DNA from: Rhodobiaceae bacterium UBA4490 | Lineage (GTDB): Bacteria > Pseudomonadota > Alphaproteobacteria > Parvibaculales > Parvibaculaceae | Reading direction: 5' to 3' | Assembly: GCA_002389665.1 (NCBI GenBank) | Contig: DGNO01000001.1 | Location: 87,564-151,563, forward strand | Length of the DNA stretch: 64,000 bases | Shown here: positions 8,723 through 19,159 of the stretch, one piece after another | Layout: every line of letters starts with the position of its first letter | How positions within the stretch are numbered: the stretch's first letter is position 1 | Notes under the pieces: model-generated | What the model saw: the letters and a program-made list of their open reading frames with translations, nothing else | Databases searched by the model: none | What the model was told of the DNA's origin: nothing | Made by a program: the position numbers and the translations under genes

Positions 8723-8788
8723 GTTATCTACTTGGGGGTAGGCGTTGACAAGAACTAAGGCCGTTTCTATTTCTCTGCCTATCGATAG
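8723..8788. promoter_or_regulatory. Divergent promoters and operator candidate between TetR and GST genes
   Basis: For the plus strand, TTGACA (8745-8750) is 17 bp from TATTTC (8768-8773). For the minus strand, TTGTCA (8746-8751 complement) is 17 bp from GATAAC (8723-8728 complement), so the two -35 boxes overlap. A perfect 10-bp palindrome, CTATCGATAG (8779-8788), sits at the expected plus-strand start of transcription. A TetR protein bound there would block the operon. Inferred from position. Confidence 0.5.
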
Positions 8789-8828
8789 ATAGAATTCCCG
8801 TAAGGGAAAACAAGGAATGAGGTGGCCG

Positions 8829-9458
8829 GTGCTGAAAGTTTATGAATTCAAGGGTTTTGCCAATCCCGCCCGTGTGCGGATCGCGCTTGCGGAGAAGGGG
8901 TTGTTCGACAAAACCGAATTCGTTCAGATCAACCTGCCGGCCGGTGAGCACCGTTCCCCCGAATACCGCGCCAAAAACCCGTCGGGCCTCGTGCCGGCGC
9001 TGGAGCTGGAAGACGGCACCATCCTCTCCGAATGTTCGGCGATTACCGAATATCTCGACGGGTTGAGCGGCGAAACGGACCTGACCGGGCGCACGGCGAT
9101 CGAGCGGGCGCGCATCAACATGATGCAGCGCAAGATCGAGCAGGGCTTCCTTGGCGCGGCAACCGACTTTTTCCACCATGCGACCGAAGGGCTCGGGCCC
9201 GATGTCGAGCTTTATCAGAACGCCGATTGGGGCCGTCATCAGCTCGATGTCGCGATGAAGACGCTGGAATGGATGAACGGCGTTTTGGAAGGCCAGGACT
9301 ATTTCGCCGGCGACACCTTCACTATCGCGGATATCACGGCGATGGCCGGCTGCGCGCTGCTCGACTTCCTCAAGCTCGAAATTCCGGCCGAATACAAAAA
9401 CATGAAGGCCTGGCATGCACGTGTTTTCGCGCGCCCAAGCGCGGCGCTTGCCGCTTAA
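8829..9458 (+). CDS. Glutathione S-transferase family protein
   Basis: A 209-aa protein. The N-terminal thioredoxin-like domain (about 1-78) has LKVYEFKGFANPARVRIAL and the glutathione-binding segment LEDGTILSECSAITEYL. The all-helical C-terminal domain ends with FTIADITAMAGCALLDFLK, the usual folding box. An ATG at 8817 is in frame, but AAGGA abuts it with no spacing. The GTG at 8829, six bases after GAGG and starting the family-typical MLKVYEF, is preferred. It is first in a five-gene operon and is probably under the divergent TetR gene. The conjugated substrate is unknown. Confidence 0.83.
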   Translation: MLKVYEFKGFANPARVRIALAEKGLFDKTEFVQINLPAGEHRSPEYRAKNPSGLVPALELEDGTILSECSAITEYLDGLSGETDLTGRTAIERARINMMQRKIEQGFLGAATDFFHHATEGLGPDVELYQNADWGRHQLDVAMKTLEWMNGVLEGQDYFAGDTFTIADITAMAGCALLDFLKLEIPAEYKNMKAWHARVFARPSAALAA

Positions 9459-9485
9459 ACCATCCGGGCGAAGGAGTGCGCGGAT

Positions 9486-10244
9486 ATGGAAATCAATGCG
9501 GACTTCAAAAAGCCCGTCGCCTTAAGGGCGGAAGAAATGGAATGGGTGGCCTCGCCCATGCCCGGTGTCAGCCGGCGCATGCTCGACCGGATCGGCGGGG
9601 AGGTCGCCCGCGCAACCAGCATCGTGCGCTATGCGCCGGGAAGCGATTTCTCGGCGCATCTGCATGAGGGCGGTGAGGAGTTCTTCGTGCTCGACGGAAT
9701 CTTCCAGGACGAGCACGGGGATTATCCGGCGGGCACTTATGTGCGCAACCCGCCGCTCTCCCGCCACAAGCCGGGCTCGGAGCCGGGCTGCACGATTTTC
9801 GTGAAGCTCTGGCAGTTCGATCCGGCGGACCGCAGCCATGTGCGTATCGACATGACCAAGCTCGGTGCGGTGCCCGATGCGGCGCGCGCAGGCGTGCGGG
9901 TCTCGCCGCTCTTCCAGGATGCGCGGGAAAACGTACGCGTTGAAACCTGGGAGCCCGGCGCGCGGGTGAACATTGCCGCCGAAGGCGGTCTGGAAGTCTT
10001 CGTGCTTGCCGGGGGGCTTGAGCATGAAGGGCGCAGCTACGGGCTGCATAGCTGGCTGCGTGTGCCGGACGGCGCCGCGCCGTTCAGCGCACTTGCCGGA
10101 AAAGGCGAGGGCGTGCGGCTTTGGGTGAAGAGCGGGCATCTTGTTCATGCCGCGGCACCCAAACCCAGCCGGCTGAATTTCGATACGCCGGAGGCGCCTG
10201 AAACAGCGTCAGCAACAATCGTTGGGTTCAAGAAGGCCGACTAA
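9486..10244 (+). CDS. Double-cupin protein, ChrR-like cupin fold
   Basis: A 252-aa protein with two beta-barrel cupin units. The first (about 50-105) contains [20 protein letters not shown], with the His/Glu metal-ligand pattern seen in ChrR cupins; the second (about 145-200) contains [15 protein letters not shown] with fewer metal ligands. ChrR-type cupins bind zinc and act as anti-sigma or small-molecule sensing domains, but the N-terminal zinc anti-sigma domain of true ChrR is absent, so this is a cupin-only relative. It starts 27 bp after the GST gene and ends 14 bp before the AhpD-like gene, so it is co-transcribed with both. Confidence 0.75.
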   Translation: MEINADFKKPVALRAEEMEWVASPMPGVSRRMLDRIGGEVARATSIVRYAPGSDFSAHLHEGGEEFFVLDGIFQDEHGDYPAGTYVRNPPLSRHKPGSEPGCTIFVKLWQFDPADRSHVRIDMTKLGAVPDAARAGVRVSPLFQDARENVRVETWEPGARVNIAAEGGLEVFVLAGGLEHEGRSYGLHSWLRVPDGAAPFSALAGKGEGVRLWVKSGHLVHAAAPKPSRLNFDTPEAPETASATIVGFKKAD

Positions 10245-10258
10245 GGGGGCGGGGCGAC

Positions 10259-10828
10259 ATGGCGGATTTTAAAATTCACACGCCGGAAACGGCGCCGGAA
10301 GGCGCCAAGGAGCGGCTGAAGCAGGTTGAGACGCATTTCGGGTTTATTCCCAACATGCTCGGCATCCAAGCCGAAGCACCGGCATTGCTGGAAGGGTATT
10401 TGAAGCTCTCGGAAGTGTTCGAGCGCACAAGCTTCACACCCTTGGAGCGCAAGATCGTCCTCTTGTCGGTGAATTACGAAAACGACTGCGACTTCTGCAT
10501 GGCCGGCGACAGTTATGTCGCTGCGGGCGAGGGCATGGAAGAGGAGATCATTCAGGCGCTGCGCGTCGGCGCGCCGCTTGGCGACGACAAGCTGGAGGCG
10601 CTCAGGCTTTTTACGCGCATCGTCGTGCGCAGCCGGGGCTGGGTCGATGATAGCGAAATCGAGGCCTTTCTGGAGATGGGCTACACGAAGCAGCACGTCC
10701 TGGAAATCCTGCTCGGCGCCGCCCTCAAAATGATGAGCAATTACACGAACCACATGGCCGAAACGCCGCTCAATGACGCGTTTCAGCCGCACGCATGGAT
10801 CAAGCCGACACCCGCCCGGGTGGGCTGA
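10259..10828 (+). CDS. AhpD-like / carboxymuconolactone decarboxylase family protein
   Basis: A 189-aa all-helical protein. The redox centre is seen at ENDCDFCMAGDS (Cys-x-x-Cys near residues 81-84), with no following His charge-relay as in classic AhpD (E-x11-C-x-x-C-x3-H). The family removes peroxides or reactive electrophiles through a dithiol. GGGGCG-rich sequence precedes the ATG. The position between a cupin and a cytochrome P460 gene in one operon suggests a cytoplasmic detoxification or redox-sensing role. That role is inferred. Confidence 0.8.
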   Translation: MADFKIHTPETAPEGAKERLKQVETHFGFIPNMLGIQAEAPALLEGYLKLSEVFERTSFTPLERKIVLLSVNYENDCDFCMAGDSYVAAGEGMEEEIIQALRVGAPLGDDKLEALRLFTRIVVRSRGWVDDSEIEAFLEMGYTKQHVLEILLGAALKMMSNYTNHMAETPLNDAFQPHAWIKPTPARVG

Positions 10829-10883
10829 CGCGGGCGGGGCATGCCGCCCCGGCTGGCAGAAAACGAACGAAAGGATGAGGCAT

Positions 10884-11531
10884 ATGAATAAGACGATTGG
10901 ATTGGGCATGCTCTTCGTGGCGAGCTCTTTCGCGCTTGCCGCTTACGCGTCGCAGGTTACCGAAGCGCCCTATCAGGTCGCCGCTGCCGACACGATGGAA
11001 GCGGAAACCATGGAAGCTGAAACGATGGAAACCTCTGCGGTGAGCGGTGCGCATGAACTGACCGGCGTTGATGCGGCGCTGCATATCCCGGATGTCGACT
11101 ACCGCAAGAACTGGACGGTGCTCGGTTCTTATTCCGTGCTGGCTGATGAGCCGGAAGACGGCGCGAAAGAAATGCATGTCGTTTATGCCGAGCCGGAACA
11201 TGTCGAAGCGTTCCGCAAGAACGGCGTCTTCCCCGATGGCGCGGTGCTGATCAAGGACGTCTTCGCCGCGAAGACGGAATTCCTGACCACCGGTACGGCA
11301 AGCTATGCCAATGAACTGGCCGGCCGCTTTATCATGATCAAGGACGCGGACAACGCCAATGCCGGCAAGTCGCCGCTCTGGGGCGACGGCTGGGGCTGGG
11401 CTTTCTATGAAGGCGACGAGCGCACGAAATCCGTGACGGTCGATTACAAGCAGGACTGTCTGACCTGCCATGAACCGGCCCGCGCCACCGACCTGATCTA
11501 CACGCAAGGCTATCCCGTCCTGAAGCGCTAA
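10884..11531 (+). CDS. Cytochrome P460 family protein, secreted
   Basis: A 215-aa periplasmic c-type heme protein. A signal peptide (about 1-23) is followed by a spacer with Met-rich repeats (TMEAETMEAETMET, 38-50). The P460 domain covers about 70-210: YRKNWTVLGSYSV, NGVFPDGAVLIKDVF, GWGWAFYEGDE, and one heme site CLTCH (Cys192, Cys195, His196). Family members oxidise hydroxylamine and nitric oxide, using a heme-lysine cross-link; which lysine would cross-link here, if any, cannot be told. The start at 10884 follows AAGGATGAGG; an ATG at 10875 is in frame but has poor spacing. It is the fourth gene of the TetR-linked operon. Confidence 0.82.
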   Translation: MNKTIGLGMLFVASSFALAAYASQVTEAPYQVAAADTMEAETMEAETMETSAVSGAHELTGVDAALHIPDVDYRKNWTVLGSYSVLADEPEDGAKEMHVVYAEPEHVEAFRKNGVFPDGAVLIKDVFAAKTEFLTTGTASYANELAGRFIMIKDADNANAGKSPLWGDGWGWAFYEGDERTKSVTVDYKQDCLTCHEPARATDLIYTQGYPVLKR

Positions 11532-11547
11532 GGCGCCTCAGGCGGCA

Positions 11548-11575
11548 GCGGGCGGCCCGTGGTGGCGCCGCCCGC
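11548..11575 (+). other. GC-rich intra-operon stem-loop
   Basis: GCGGGCGGC (11548-11556) pairs perfectly with GCCGCCCGC (11567-11575) across a 10-base loop, just after the P460 stop codon. With no T-run it is not an intrinsic terminator, but it could protect the upstream message or lower expression of the next gene. Confidence 0.55.
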
Positions 11576-11603
11576 ACTCCCCCCCGAACCAAATGGTGAG
11601 ACT

Positions 11604-11903
11604 ATGTTGAAGAAATCTGCTTCCCTTTTCGCGCTCGGCCTCTTTGCCGCTGCAGCGGCCCAGCCGGCACTGGCTGAATCGAGCCACCGCCATGGCCAGG
11701 AAACCGTGCCGGTCGGCGGCATGATGATGCATGACGGCGCGGACAAAATGGCCGCACCCGCCGGCGACACGATGGACAAGATGAGCGCCGATATCGATCT
11801 GAACAATTACGGCAAGTCCGGCACGCAGGGCGGCCGCATGATCGAAGGCGGCAATGGCGGCTTCGGCGCGAGCAAGCCTGCCTCGAACTACGAAAAAAGC
11901 TAA
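11604..11903 (+). CDS. Small secreted Met/His-rich protein of unknown function
   Basis: A 99-aa protein with a clear signal peptide (MLKKSASLFALGLFAAAAAQ, cleavage after PALA). The mature part is hydrophilic and low in complexity. Possible metal ligands are HRH, MMMHD and a run of spaced Met residues (DKM, DTMDKM) in its first half; the rest is Gly/Asn-rich. No known domain is recognised. It is last in the operon after cytochrome P460, which has its own Met-rich spacer, and precedes a terminator. A copper- or heme-related accessory role is possible but unproven. Confidence 0.7.
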   Translation: MLKKSASLFALGLFAAAAAQPALAESSHRHGQETVPVGGMMMHDGADKMAAPAGDTMDKMSADIDLNNYGKSGTQGGRMIEGGNGGFGASKPASNYEKS

Positions 11904-11926
11904 GCGCTGAGTTCAAGTTGCGTAAG

Positions 11927-11960
11927 AAAGGCCGTGAACGTGTTTCACGGCCTTTTTCTT
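11927..11960 (+). terminator. Rho-independent terminator of the P460 operon
   Basis: AAAGGCCGTGAA (11927-11938) pairs with TTCACGGCCTTT (11944-11955) around a 5-base loop, followed by a T-rich tract. The A-rich 5' side may also end transcripts of the converging GIY-YIG gene, whose stop codon overlaps the stem. Confidence 0.88.
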
Positions 11961-12241
11961 TGCGGGGAGCGTTTGCGGGCAGGGGATTGCGCTTCGGCGA
12001 TCAGCGCGCGTTTTTCCGCTGCGCTCAAAGTTTTGACCCGCGCCTCGGCGGCGCTGGCGCTGGCGCGGTCGCCGTGTTCCTCGCGGTAGAGAATGGCAAG
12101 CGGCTTGAAGGCGCGGGTGAATTTCGCGCCGGTGCCTTTTACATGCGCCTCAAAGCGGCTTTCCACATCGGTGCTGATGCCGGTGTAAAGCCGCTCGCCT
12201 TCGCATTCGAGAATATAAAGATACCAGCGCTTCACGCTCAT
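11945..12241 (-). CDS. GIY-YIG nuclease superfamily protein
   Basis: A 98-aa single-domain protein. The GIY-YIG core appears as WYLYILECEGERLYTGISTD, followed by the R in VESRFEAH and a late Glu in ASAAEARVK. It belongs to the small UPF0213/YhbQ-like group, whose members are putative DNA-structure nucleases of unclear role. The tail is basic (ARKRSPQRKRP). Its last codons overlap the terminator of the converging operon. A second GIY-YIG gene lies 41 bp upstream on the same strand. Confidence 0.82.
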   Translation of the reverse strand: MSVKRWYLYILECEGERLYTGISTDVESRFEAHVKGTGAKFTRAFKPLAILYREEHGDRASASAAEARVKTLSAAEKRALIAEAQSPARKRSPQRKRP

Positions 12242-12282
12242 GCCTGTGCGGGGTGTTGGAGTGTTGTCGTCTGGCTTTGTGC

Positions 12283-12522
12283 CTAGAAATGTTTTTTGGA
12301 GAAGGCACGGCCAGAACCCGATTTTAAATATCGTTCGAATGCTTCAGCCTTTTGCACATCGTCGAAACGGATAACGGTTCGATACTTCCAGGGCTTGAAC
12401 TTGTTCGTGTGTATGGACTCGCCATTATTGTGTTGCCCCAGACGTTTTTCCAAGTCCGTTGTGAGGCCCACGTAAAAACGCTTGGGATCATTTATGCTTT
12501 GGAGAATATAGACGAAATACAT
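12283..12522 (-). CDS. GIY-YIG nuclease superfamily protein
   Basis: A 79-aa domain-only protein beginning MYFVYILQSINDPKRFYVGL. It shows the family's Tyr and Gly residues, the Arg in DLEKRLGQHN, and the Glu in KAEAFERYLKSGSG. It is similar in layout to the neighbouring GIY-YIG gene but clearly diverged, and AT-richer than its surroundings. Such short genes often sit beside tRNA genes in proteobacteria; here tRNA-Gln lies 117 bp upstream. Function unknown. Confidence 0.8.
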   Translation of the reverse strand: MYFVYILQSINDPKRFYVGLTTDLEKRLGQHNNGESIHTNKFKPWKYRTVIRFDDVQKAEAFERYLKSGSGRAFSKKHF

Positions 12523-12603
12523 AAGGCCCGCCTTCGTTAAAGCTGCGCTTTACTTCGGCGAGGCATCCGCTTCGCACGCTTCGTCTCGATAAATCTCGTC
12601 GAA

Positions 12604-12629
12604 GCTAAACTTGCCTTCGGCAAGTTAGC
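12604..12629 (-). other. Stem-loop downstream of tRNA-Gln
   Basis: AACTTGCC and GGCAAGTT (12608-12626) form a perfect 8-bp stem with a 3-base loop, extended by GCT/AGC with one bulge. It lies 10-35 bases past the tRNA 3' end and could mark the precursor end. There is no T-run. Confidence 0.45.
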
Positions 12630-12638
12630 GAAGACGGA

Positions 12639-12712
12639 TGGCTGGGGGACTAGGATTCGAACCTAGACTGGCGGAGTCAGAGTCCGCTGTCCTACCATTA
12701 GACGATCCCCCA
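12639..12712 (-). tRNA. tRNA-Gln (anticodon CTG)
   Basis: Read on the minus strand, the acceptor TGGGGGA pairs with TCCCCCA, followed by discriminator G and an encoded CCA. The D arm holds AATGGTA. The anticodon stem GCGGA/TCCGC encloses the loop CTCTGAC, with anticodon CTG decoding CAG. The T arm contains GGTTCGAATCC. All four stems close. Length 74 bases including CCA. Confidence 0.96.
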
Positions 12713-12897
12713 CCAGCCGGGCCGAGCCCGGAAGCGGAAAGTTCTGCGGCTTATACCGAAGCGTTTTAACCCTGTCAAACCTTGGAAAACGCCAGCCGGC
12801 ACTTATCCGCGCAAGAATTTGCGAGGCTGCCCCAAGCAAGCTCGCGCAGGCCTTTTGTCTAATATCTCCGGTTTAAAAAGGCCTTAAGAGGCGGCTT

Positions 12898-13668
12898 TTA
12901 GTCCTTCTTTGCGTCCTCATCGAAGCGGGCCAGCATTTTGCCGACTTCCACGGGGAAGGGGAAAACGATGGTGGAGTTTTTCTCGCCCGCAATGGTGTTC
13001 AGCGTGCCCAGATAGCGCAACTGCATGGCTTCGGGCTGGCGGGCGAGGATCTCGGCGGCCTCCAGCAGTTTCTGGGCGGCCTGCTGCTCGCCTTCGGCAT
13101 TGATGATCTTGGCGCGCCGCTCGCGCTCGGCCTCCGCTTGGCGGGCGATGGCGCGGATCATGCTTTCGTCGATATCCACATGCTTGATTTCGACATTGGC
13201 GACTTTGATGCCCCAGGCATCGGTCTGGGTGTCGAGAATGCCCTGAATATCGGCGTTGAGCTTGTCGCGCTCGGAGAGCATCTCGTCGAGCTCGTGCTTG
13301 CCGAGTACGGAGCGCAAGGTGGTCTGGGCCAGCTCGCTCGTCGCCTGCATGAAGTCCTCGACCTGGATGATGGATTTTTCCGGGTCGAGCACGCGGAAAT
13401 AAATCACTGCGTTGACGCGCACCGAAACGTTGTCATGGGAAATCACGTCCTGGGTCGGCACGTCCAGCACCCGCGTGCGCAAATCCACCCGCACGATCTG
13501 CTGGATGACGGGGATCAGGATGATCAGGCCCGGCCCCTTGGTGCTGGTATAGCGCCCGAGCGTGAAAACGACGCCGCGCTCATATTCGCGCAGCACCTTG
13601 ATAGCGGAGGCGAGAAAGAGAATGCCGATAAGAATAATCGGCAGGTAGAAAGCGACATTTCCAAACAT
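12898..13668 (-). CDS. Slipin / stomatin-like SPFH domain protein
   Basis: A 256-aa membrane protein. An N-terminal hydrophobic hairpin (about 5-25) is followed by the SPFH/band 7 domain, with [20 protein letters not shown] and the conserved [21 protein letters not shown] coiled coil rich in Glu/Ala/Arg ([20 protein letters not shown]) follows to about residue 215. It lies 22 bp downstream of an NfeD gene, the classic prokaryotic slipin/NfeD pair that forms membrane microdomain complexes with a serine protease. GGAGGAACCCC precedes the ATG. Confidence 0.9.
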   Translation of the reverse strand: MFGNVAFYLPIILIGILFLASAIKVLREYERGVVFTLGRYTSTKGPGLIILIPVIQQIVRVDLRTRVLDVPTQDVISHDNVSVRVNAVIYFRVLDPEKSIIQVEDFMQATSELAQTTLRSVLGKHELDEMLSERDKLNADIQGILDTQTDAWGIKVANVEIKHVDIDESMIRAIARQAEAERERRAKIINAEGEQQAAQKLLEAAEILARQPEAMQLRYLGTLNTIAGEKNSTIVFPFPVEVGKMLARFDEDAKKD

Positions 13669-13690
13669 GGGGTTCCTCCGTCTGCGTGTG

Positions 13691-15157
13691 TCAGCGGGCT
13701 TGACCGGACCCGTTTTCGGATGTGGCGGGCGTAACCTGCAAGGTCAGCCCGTCCAGCGCTTCGATGATGACAGGATCGCCGGCTTTGAGGGCGGCAGGCC
13801 CCCGCGCGCGCCAGCGCTCGCCATGGGTGTGAACATGGCCGCTCTCTCCGTCCCAATCCGTGACGGAAGCGTGCGCGCCGATCATTTCCTCTTGGCCCGT
13901 TACGACCTTGCGCCGGTGAGAGGTGACGGCGAGATGGGCGGCCAGATAGGTAAAGCCGAGCGTCGTCACCGCGATACCTGCGAGCACCTGCCAGGAAATG
14001 GCAAAGCCGGGTGCGTCCGTATCGATCAGGATCGTCGCGCCGAGCACAACGGCAATGGTGCCACCAATGCCGAGCGCGCCGAAGGAAGGGGAAACCGCCT
14101 CCGCGCCGATCAGCGCGATGCCGAGCAGGATGAGGCCGATACCGACAATATTGATGGGTAGCGCCGCAAAGGCATAAAGCGCGAGAAAGAGCGAGATGGC
14201 GCCGATCGTGCCCGGATAGATCGCGCCGGGGTTCATGAATTCGAAAATGATCCCGTAAATGCCGATCATCATGAGAATGAGCGCGACATTGGGGCTGGTG
14301 ATCGTGGCAAGCAACTCATGGCGCCAATCGGGGTCGAGGGTTTCGGGCGTCAGGTTCTGCGTGTCGAGCACCGCCTCGCGTTCGCCAAGGCGCACGGCGC
14401 GCCCATGGGCCTGATCCAGAAGATCGGTAAGGCTGCGCGCCTTGATGTCGATGACGTTCTTTGAAAAGGCCGCATCCGCCGAAAGGCTCGCCGCTTCGCG
14501 CACGGCTTTTTCCGCCCATTCCCCGTTCCGCCCGCGCATCTCGGCAAGCGAGCGGATATAGGCGACGGCGTCATTGACCATCTTGGCTTTCATCGGATCG
14601 CCTGCGGCAGCGTCTTCTTCCTTCTGTGCCTCTTGCGGGTCTTTGCCGGGCTCTTTGTCGGGCTGGCCGCCGCCGGGAAGCGGCAGGCCGCCCCCGCCGA
14701 TCGAGACGGGCGTTGCCGCGCCGAGATTGGTGCCGGGCGCCATGGCCGCGATATGGCTGGCATAAAGGATATAAGTGCCAGCGCTCGCCGCCCGCGCGCC
14801 GCTGGGGCTGACATAGGTGAGAACCGGGACAGGTGAGGCGAGAATGGCGCGGATCATGTCGCGCATCGAGGTGTCGAGCCCGCCGGGCGTGTCCATTTGA
14901 ATGATGATTGCTTTGGCGCCCCGGTCCCGGGCTTCATCGAGGCCGGAGATGATGTAATCGGCGCTGGCCGGACCGATGGCCCCATCAATGGTCAAGACGA
15001 GTGCGAGCCCCGCCTGCGGCGCGCTCTCTTCCTCTTGCGAGAAGGCATTGCCGGTAATGGCAAGAAGCAGTCCTGCAAAAAGCAAAAAGAAACCGGCCAG
15101 CCGGGCTGCCGGCCCGGGAACGCGGTTCCATCCGGTGCGCGTTTGATAGCGATCCAT
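13691..15157 (-). CDS. NfeD family membrane-bound serine protease (ClpP class)
   Basis: About 488 aa from the ATG at 15157. A signal peptide or first helix (about 15-40) is followed by a ClpP-like serine protease domain: [33 protein letters not shown], and the serine region [17 protein letters not shown]. Four membrane helices follow (about 295-410), and a C-terminal OB-fold NfeD domain ends the protein. Full-length NfeD cleaves stomatin-type partners near their C-terminus; the partner slipin is the next gene. The start is uncertain: neither this ATG nor the one at 15193 has a clear ribosome binding site. Confidence 0.85.
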   Translation of the reverse strand: MDRYQTRTGWNRVPGPAARLAGFFLLFAGLLLAITGNAFSQEEESAPQAGLALVLTIDGAIGPASADYIISGLDEARDRGAKAIIIQMDTPGGLDTSMRDMIRAILASPVPVLTYVSPSGARAASAGTYILYASHIAAMAPGTNLGAATPVSIGGGGLPLPGGGQPDKEPGKDPQEAQKEEDAAAGDPMKAKMVNDAVAYIRSLAEMRGRNGEWAEKAVREAASLSADAAFSKNVIDIKARSLTDLLDQAHGRAVRLGEREAVLDTQNLTPETLDPDWRHELLATITSPNVALILMMIGIYGIIFEFMNPGAIYPGTIGAISLFLALYAFAALPINIVGIGLILLGIALIGAEAVSPSFGALGIGGTIAVVLGATILIDTDAPGFAISWQVLAGIAVTTLGFTYLAAHLAVTSHRRKVVTGQEEMIGAHASVTDWDGESGHVHTHGERWRARGPAALKAGDPVIIEALDGLTLQVTPATSENGSGQAR

Positions 15158-15353
15158 AGGAAAAATATAGGCGCTAAAGGCGGCCCTTGCCATGGCCGTC
15201 TTTGTGGCGGCTGGAATGGGCGGCGGGATGCCGTAACGGTTCCTTCCCTCCGGCTTCGGTGATAGAGTGATCTCAACTTTCAAATTGGGAGCCCGGCGCG
15301 GGGTGCGGTTTTCGGCACAGCCTGAGGGCAGCGCCTCCCGGGTCTGAAATAAC

Positions 15354-16763
15354 GTGCACCAGGCGGGTGAGCCGGGGTCTGGCGGGGATAACCGCCAAGA
15401 AAACCCTGCCGCGGACCTGCCGCACTCTCCGGAACCGGAGCGGCAAGATGCCGAAGGGGCCGGGAAGAGCGGTGAGAGGCCGCGCAAAAAAAGACGGCGC
15501 AGACGCGGCGGCCGCAAAAACGCGGCCCGGCGGGAAGCGCTGGACGGGCGCAGTTCAGACGGGCGTCAAGTAGAGGGGCGTCAAGTAGACGGGCGGGCGG
15601 AAAGCGCTGCCGTCTCTCCTTCAGGCGCAGCTTCCTTTCAGCAAACCGGCAATACGCCTTTGCCCTCGGCCAAGGACGTGCAGGCGCGCGCCGAAGAAGA
15701 AGGCGCGGGCAGCGAGCCGCCGGTTTACGGCGCGCTCGATCTCGGCACGAATAATTGCCGCCTTCTCGTTGCCAAGAAGGGCCGCAGCGGCTACCGGGTG
15801 ATCGATGCCTTCTCGCGCATCGTGCGGCTCGGCGAAGGGCTGGCGCATACCGGTGAGCTCTCGCAAGGGGCGATGGACCGGGCACTTGAAGCCCTGAAAA
15901 TCTGCGCGGAAAAAATGCAGCGGCGCGGTGTCACGAGAGCCCGCACCATTGCCACGGAAGCCTGCCGTAAGGCCGCGAATGGCGCGGCCTTCATCGAGCG
16001 GGTGGAGCGGGAGACGGGGCTGAAGCTCGATGTCGTTACCCCGCAGGATGAAGCGCGCCTTGCGGTTTCCGGCTGCGCGCCGCTGCTCGACCCGGAATGC
16101 GGGGCGGCGCTTGTCTTCGATATTGGCGGGGGCAGCACGGAGCTGATCTGGGTGCGCCGCTCGACCAGGGGCCGCGCGGTGATCGAGGATTGGACCTCGC
16201 TGCCCTGCGGCGTCGTCACGCTGGCCGAGCGTTTCGGCGGGGTGGACGTAACGCCCGATATTTATGCCCGCATGGTGGAGTATGTCGGCGAGGAGCTGAC
16301 CGAGTTCCGTTCCCGCGAACCGATGCCGGAGCTGAAAGAGCGCGGCTTTCACCTGCTCGGCACGTCGGGCACCGTGACGACTATTGCCGGCGTTCAAATG
16401 GGCCTTAAGCGTTATGACCGCAACCGGGTGGACGGGGCCTGGGTGGAGCCGCACTCGGTGAGCAGCGTCACGCGGCAATTGCTGGACATGAGCTTTGAAG
16501 AGCGCGCCGCCCATGCCTGTGTGGGCCGTGAGCGGGCGGACCTGGTGCTTGCCGGCTGCGCCATTCTCGAAGCCATTCTGGACGCCTGGCCCGCCGACCG
16601 GCTAAGAGTGGCCGACAGGGGCCTCCGGGAAGGCATTCTCTTTTCGCTGATGATGGAAGATGCCCCCAAACGCAAGCGCAAGCGGCGGCGCCGGCGCGGG
16701 CGGCGCAAGAAAGTATCGGCCGGCCCAGCGAATGCGGGCAGCCAGCCGGAAACAGGAGAATAG
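15354..16763 (+). CDS. Ppx/GppA family phosphatase with basic tails
   Basis: A 469-aa protein. The ASKHA-type Ppx/GppA core begins near residue 122 with [17 protein letters not shown], then [30 protein letters not shown] and [14 protein letters not shown], the expected phosphate-binding motifs. The family hydrolyses polyphosphate or pppGpp. Unusually, both ends are highly basic: residues about 42-60 ([15 protein letters not shown]) and 438-453 ([15 protein letters not shown]). GTG at 15354 is the first possible start after a stop codon; no clear ribosome binding site is seen. A short in-frame DNA repeat lies near 15557-15600. It is followed two bases later by rlmE. Confidence 0.85.
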   Translation: MHQAGEPGSGGDNRQENPAADLPHSPEPERQDAEGAGKSGERPRKKRRRRRGGRKNAARREALDGRSSDGRQVEGRQVDGRAESAAVSPSGAASFQQTGNTPLPSAKDVQARAEEEGAGSEPPVYGALDLGTNNCRLLVAKKGRSGYRVIDAFSRIVRLGEGLAHTGELSQGAMDRALEALKICAEKMQRRGVTRARTIATEACRKAANGAAFIERVERETGLKLDVVTPQDEARLAVSGCAPLLDPECGAALVFDIGGGSTELIWVRRSTRGRAVIEDWTSLPCGVVTLAERFGGVDVTPDIYARMVEYVGEELTEFRSREPMPELKERGFHLLGTSGTVTTIAGVQMGLKRYDRNRVDGAWVEPHSVSSVTRQLLDMSFEERAAHACVGRERADLVLAGCAILEAILDAWPADRLRVADRGLREGILFSLMMEDAPKRKRKRRRRRGRRKKVSAGPANAGSQPETGE

Positions 16764-16765
16764 GC

Positions 16766-17530
16766 GTGGTCAAGTCCGGCGGAAAATCCGGGAAATCGAA
16801 AGGCGGCAAAGCCGGTACGGGCGGCAACCGTGAGATGCATGTCCGCGTCAAGACGGCGCGCGGGCGCACGATTTCCTCTGCCCGCTGGCTGGAGCGCCAG
16901 CTCAACGACCCTTATGTGCAGGCGGCCAAGCGCGATGGCTTCCGCTCCCGCGCGGCCTACAAGCTGCAGGAAATCGACGACAAATACCGTTTCCTCAAAC
17001 CGGGCGCCCGAGTGGTGGATCTTGGGGCGGCGCCCGGCGGCTGGTGCCAGATCGCCGTGCCGCGCGTCAAAGCCCAGGAAGGACGCGGCCGGGTCATCGG
17101 CATCGATTTGCAGGAAATGGAGAGCATTGCCGGCACGACGCTGCTGCAGCTCGATTTCATGGAAGAGGGCGCGGATGAGACGCTGAAGGAGCTGCTGGGC
17201 GGGGAGGCGGATGTCGTCCTCTCCGATATGGCGGCTTCTTCCACCGGGCACCGCAAGACCGACCATATGAAGATCATGGCGCTCTGCGAGGCGGCGGCCT
17301 GGTTCGCCCGCGATGTGCTGGCCGAAGGCGGGGTCTTTTGCGCCAAAGTGCTGCAGGGCGGCACGGAACGTGAACTTCTGGAAGATCTGAAGCGCGACTT
17401 CACCACGGTGCGCCACGTCAAACCCAAGGCGAGCCGCGCCGATTCGGCGGAAGTCTATGTGCTGGCGACGGGGTTCCGCGGCAGGCGCGGGGAAGAAGAA
17501 GCGGCAAATGGCGAGGAAGAGGCCGATTGA
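16766..17530 (+). CDS. rlmE: 23S rRNA (uridine2552-2'-O)-methyltransferase
   Basis: A 254-aa FtsJ/RrmJ-type enzyme that methylates U2552 of 23S rRNA during large-subunit maturation. After a basic glycine-rich leader (1-25) come [14 protein letters not shown] with the first catalytic Lys, the SAM motif [15 protein letters not shown], the catalytic Asp in [12 protein letters not shown], Lys in FCAKVLQGG, and Glu in SAEVYVLA, giving the K-D-K-E set. It starts at GTG after AGGAG and probably shares the transcript of the phosphatase gene two bases upstream. The C-terminus is a Glu-rich tail. Confidence 0.93.
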   Translation: MVKSGGKSGKSKGGKAGTGGNREMHVRVKTARGRTISSARWLERQLNDPYVQAAKRDGFRSRAAYKLQEIDDKYRFLKPGARVVDLGAAPGGWCQIAVPRVKAQEGRGRVIGIDLQEMESIAGTTLLQLDFMEEGADETLKELLGGEADVVLSDMAASSTGHRKTDHMKIMALCEAAAWFARDVLAEGGVFCAKVLQGGTERELLEDLKRDFTTVRHVKPKASRADSAEVYVLATGFRGRRGEEEAANGEEEAD

Positions 17531-17636
17531 GGCGGAAAAGAGCCTCTTTTCGCTCTTCACATAAATGCAAGGGAGCATGCGTCAATTGTGACCATCTCTT
17601 CGCTTTGCTTTCTTCCCCGACGGTGTTAAGAACCAG

Positions 17637-19136
<1,500 letters not shown>

Positions 19137-19159
19137 CCCCAGCCGAAAGCGGATCGCGT

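Noticed and set aside
12848..12884. Inverted repeat AGGCCTTTT/AAAAGGCCT after the slipin gene
   Set aside because: 19-base loop and no T-run after the second arm; too weak to call a terminator.
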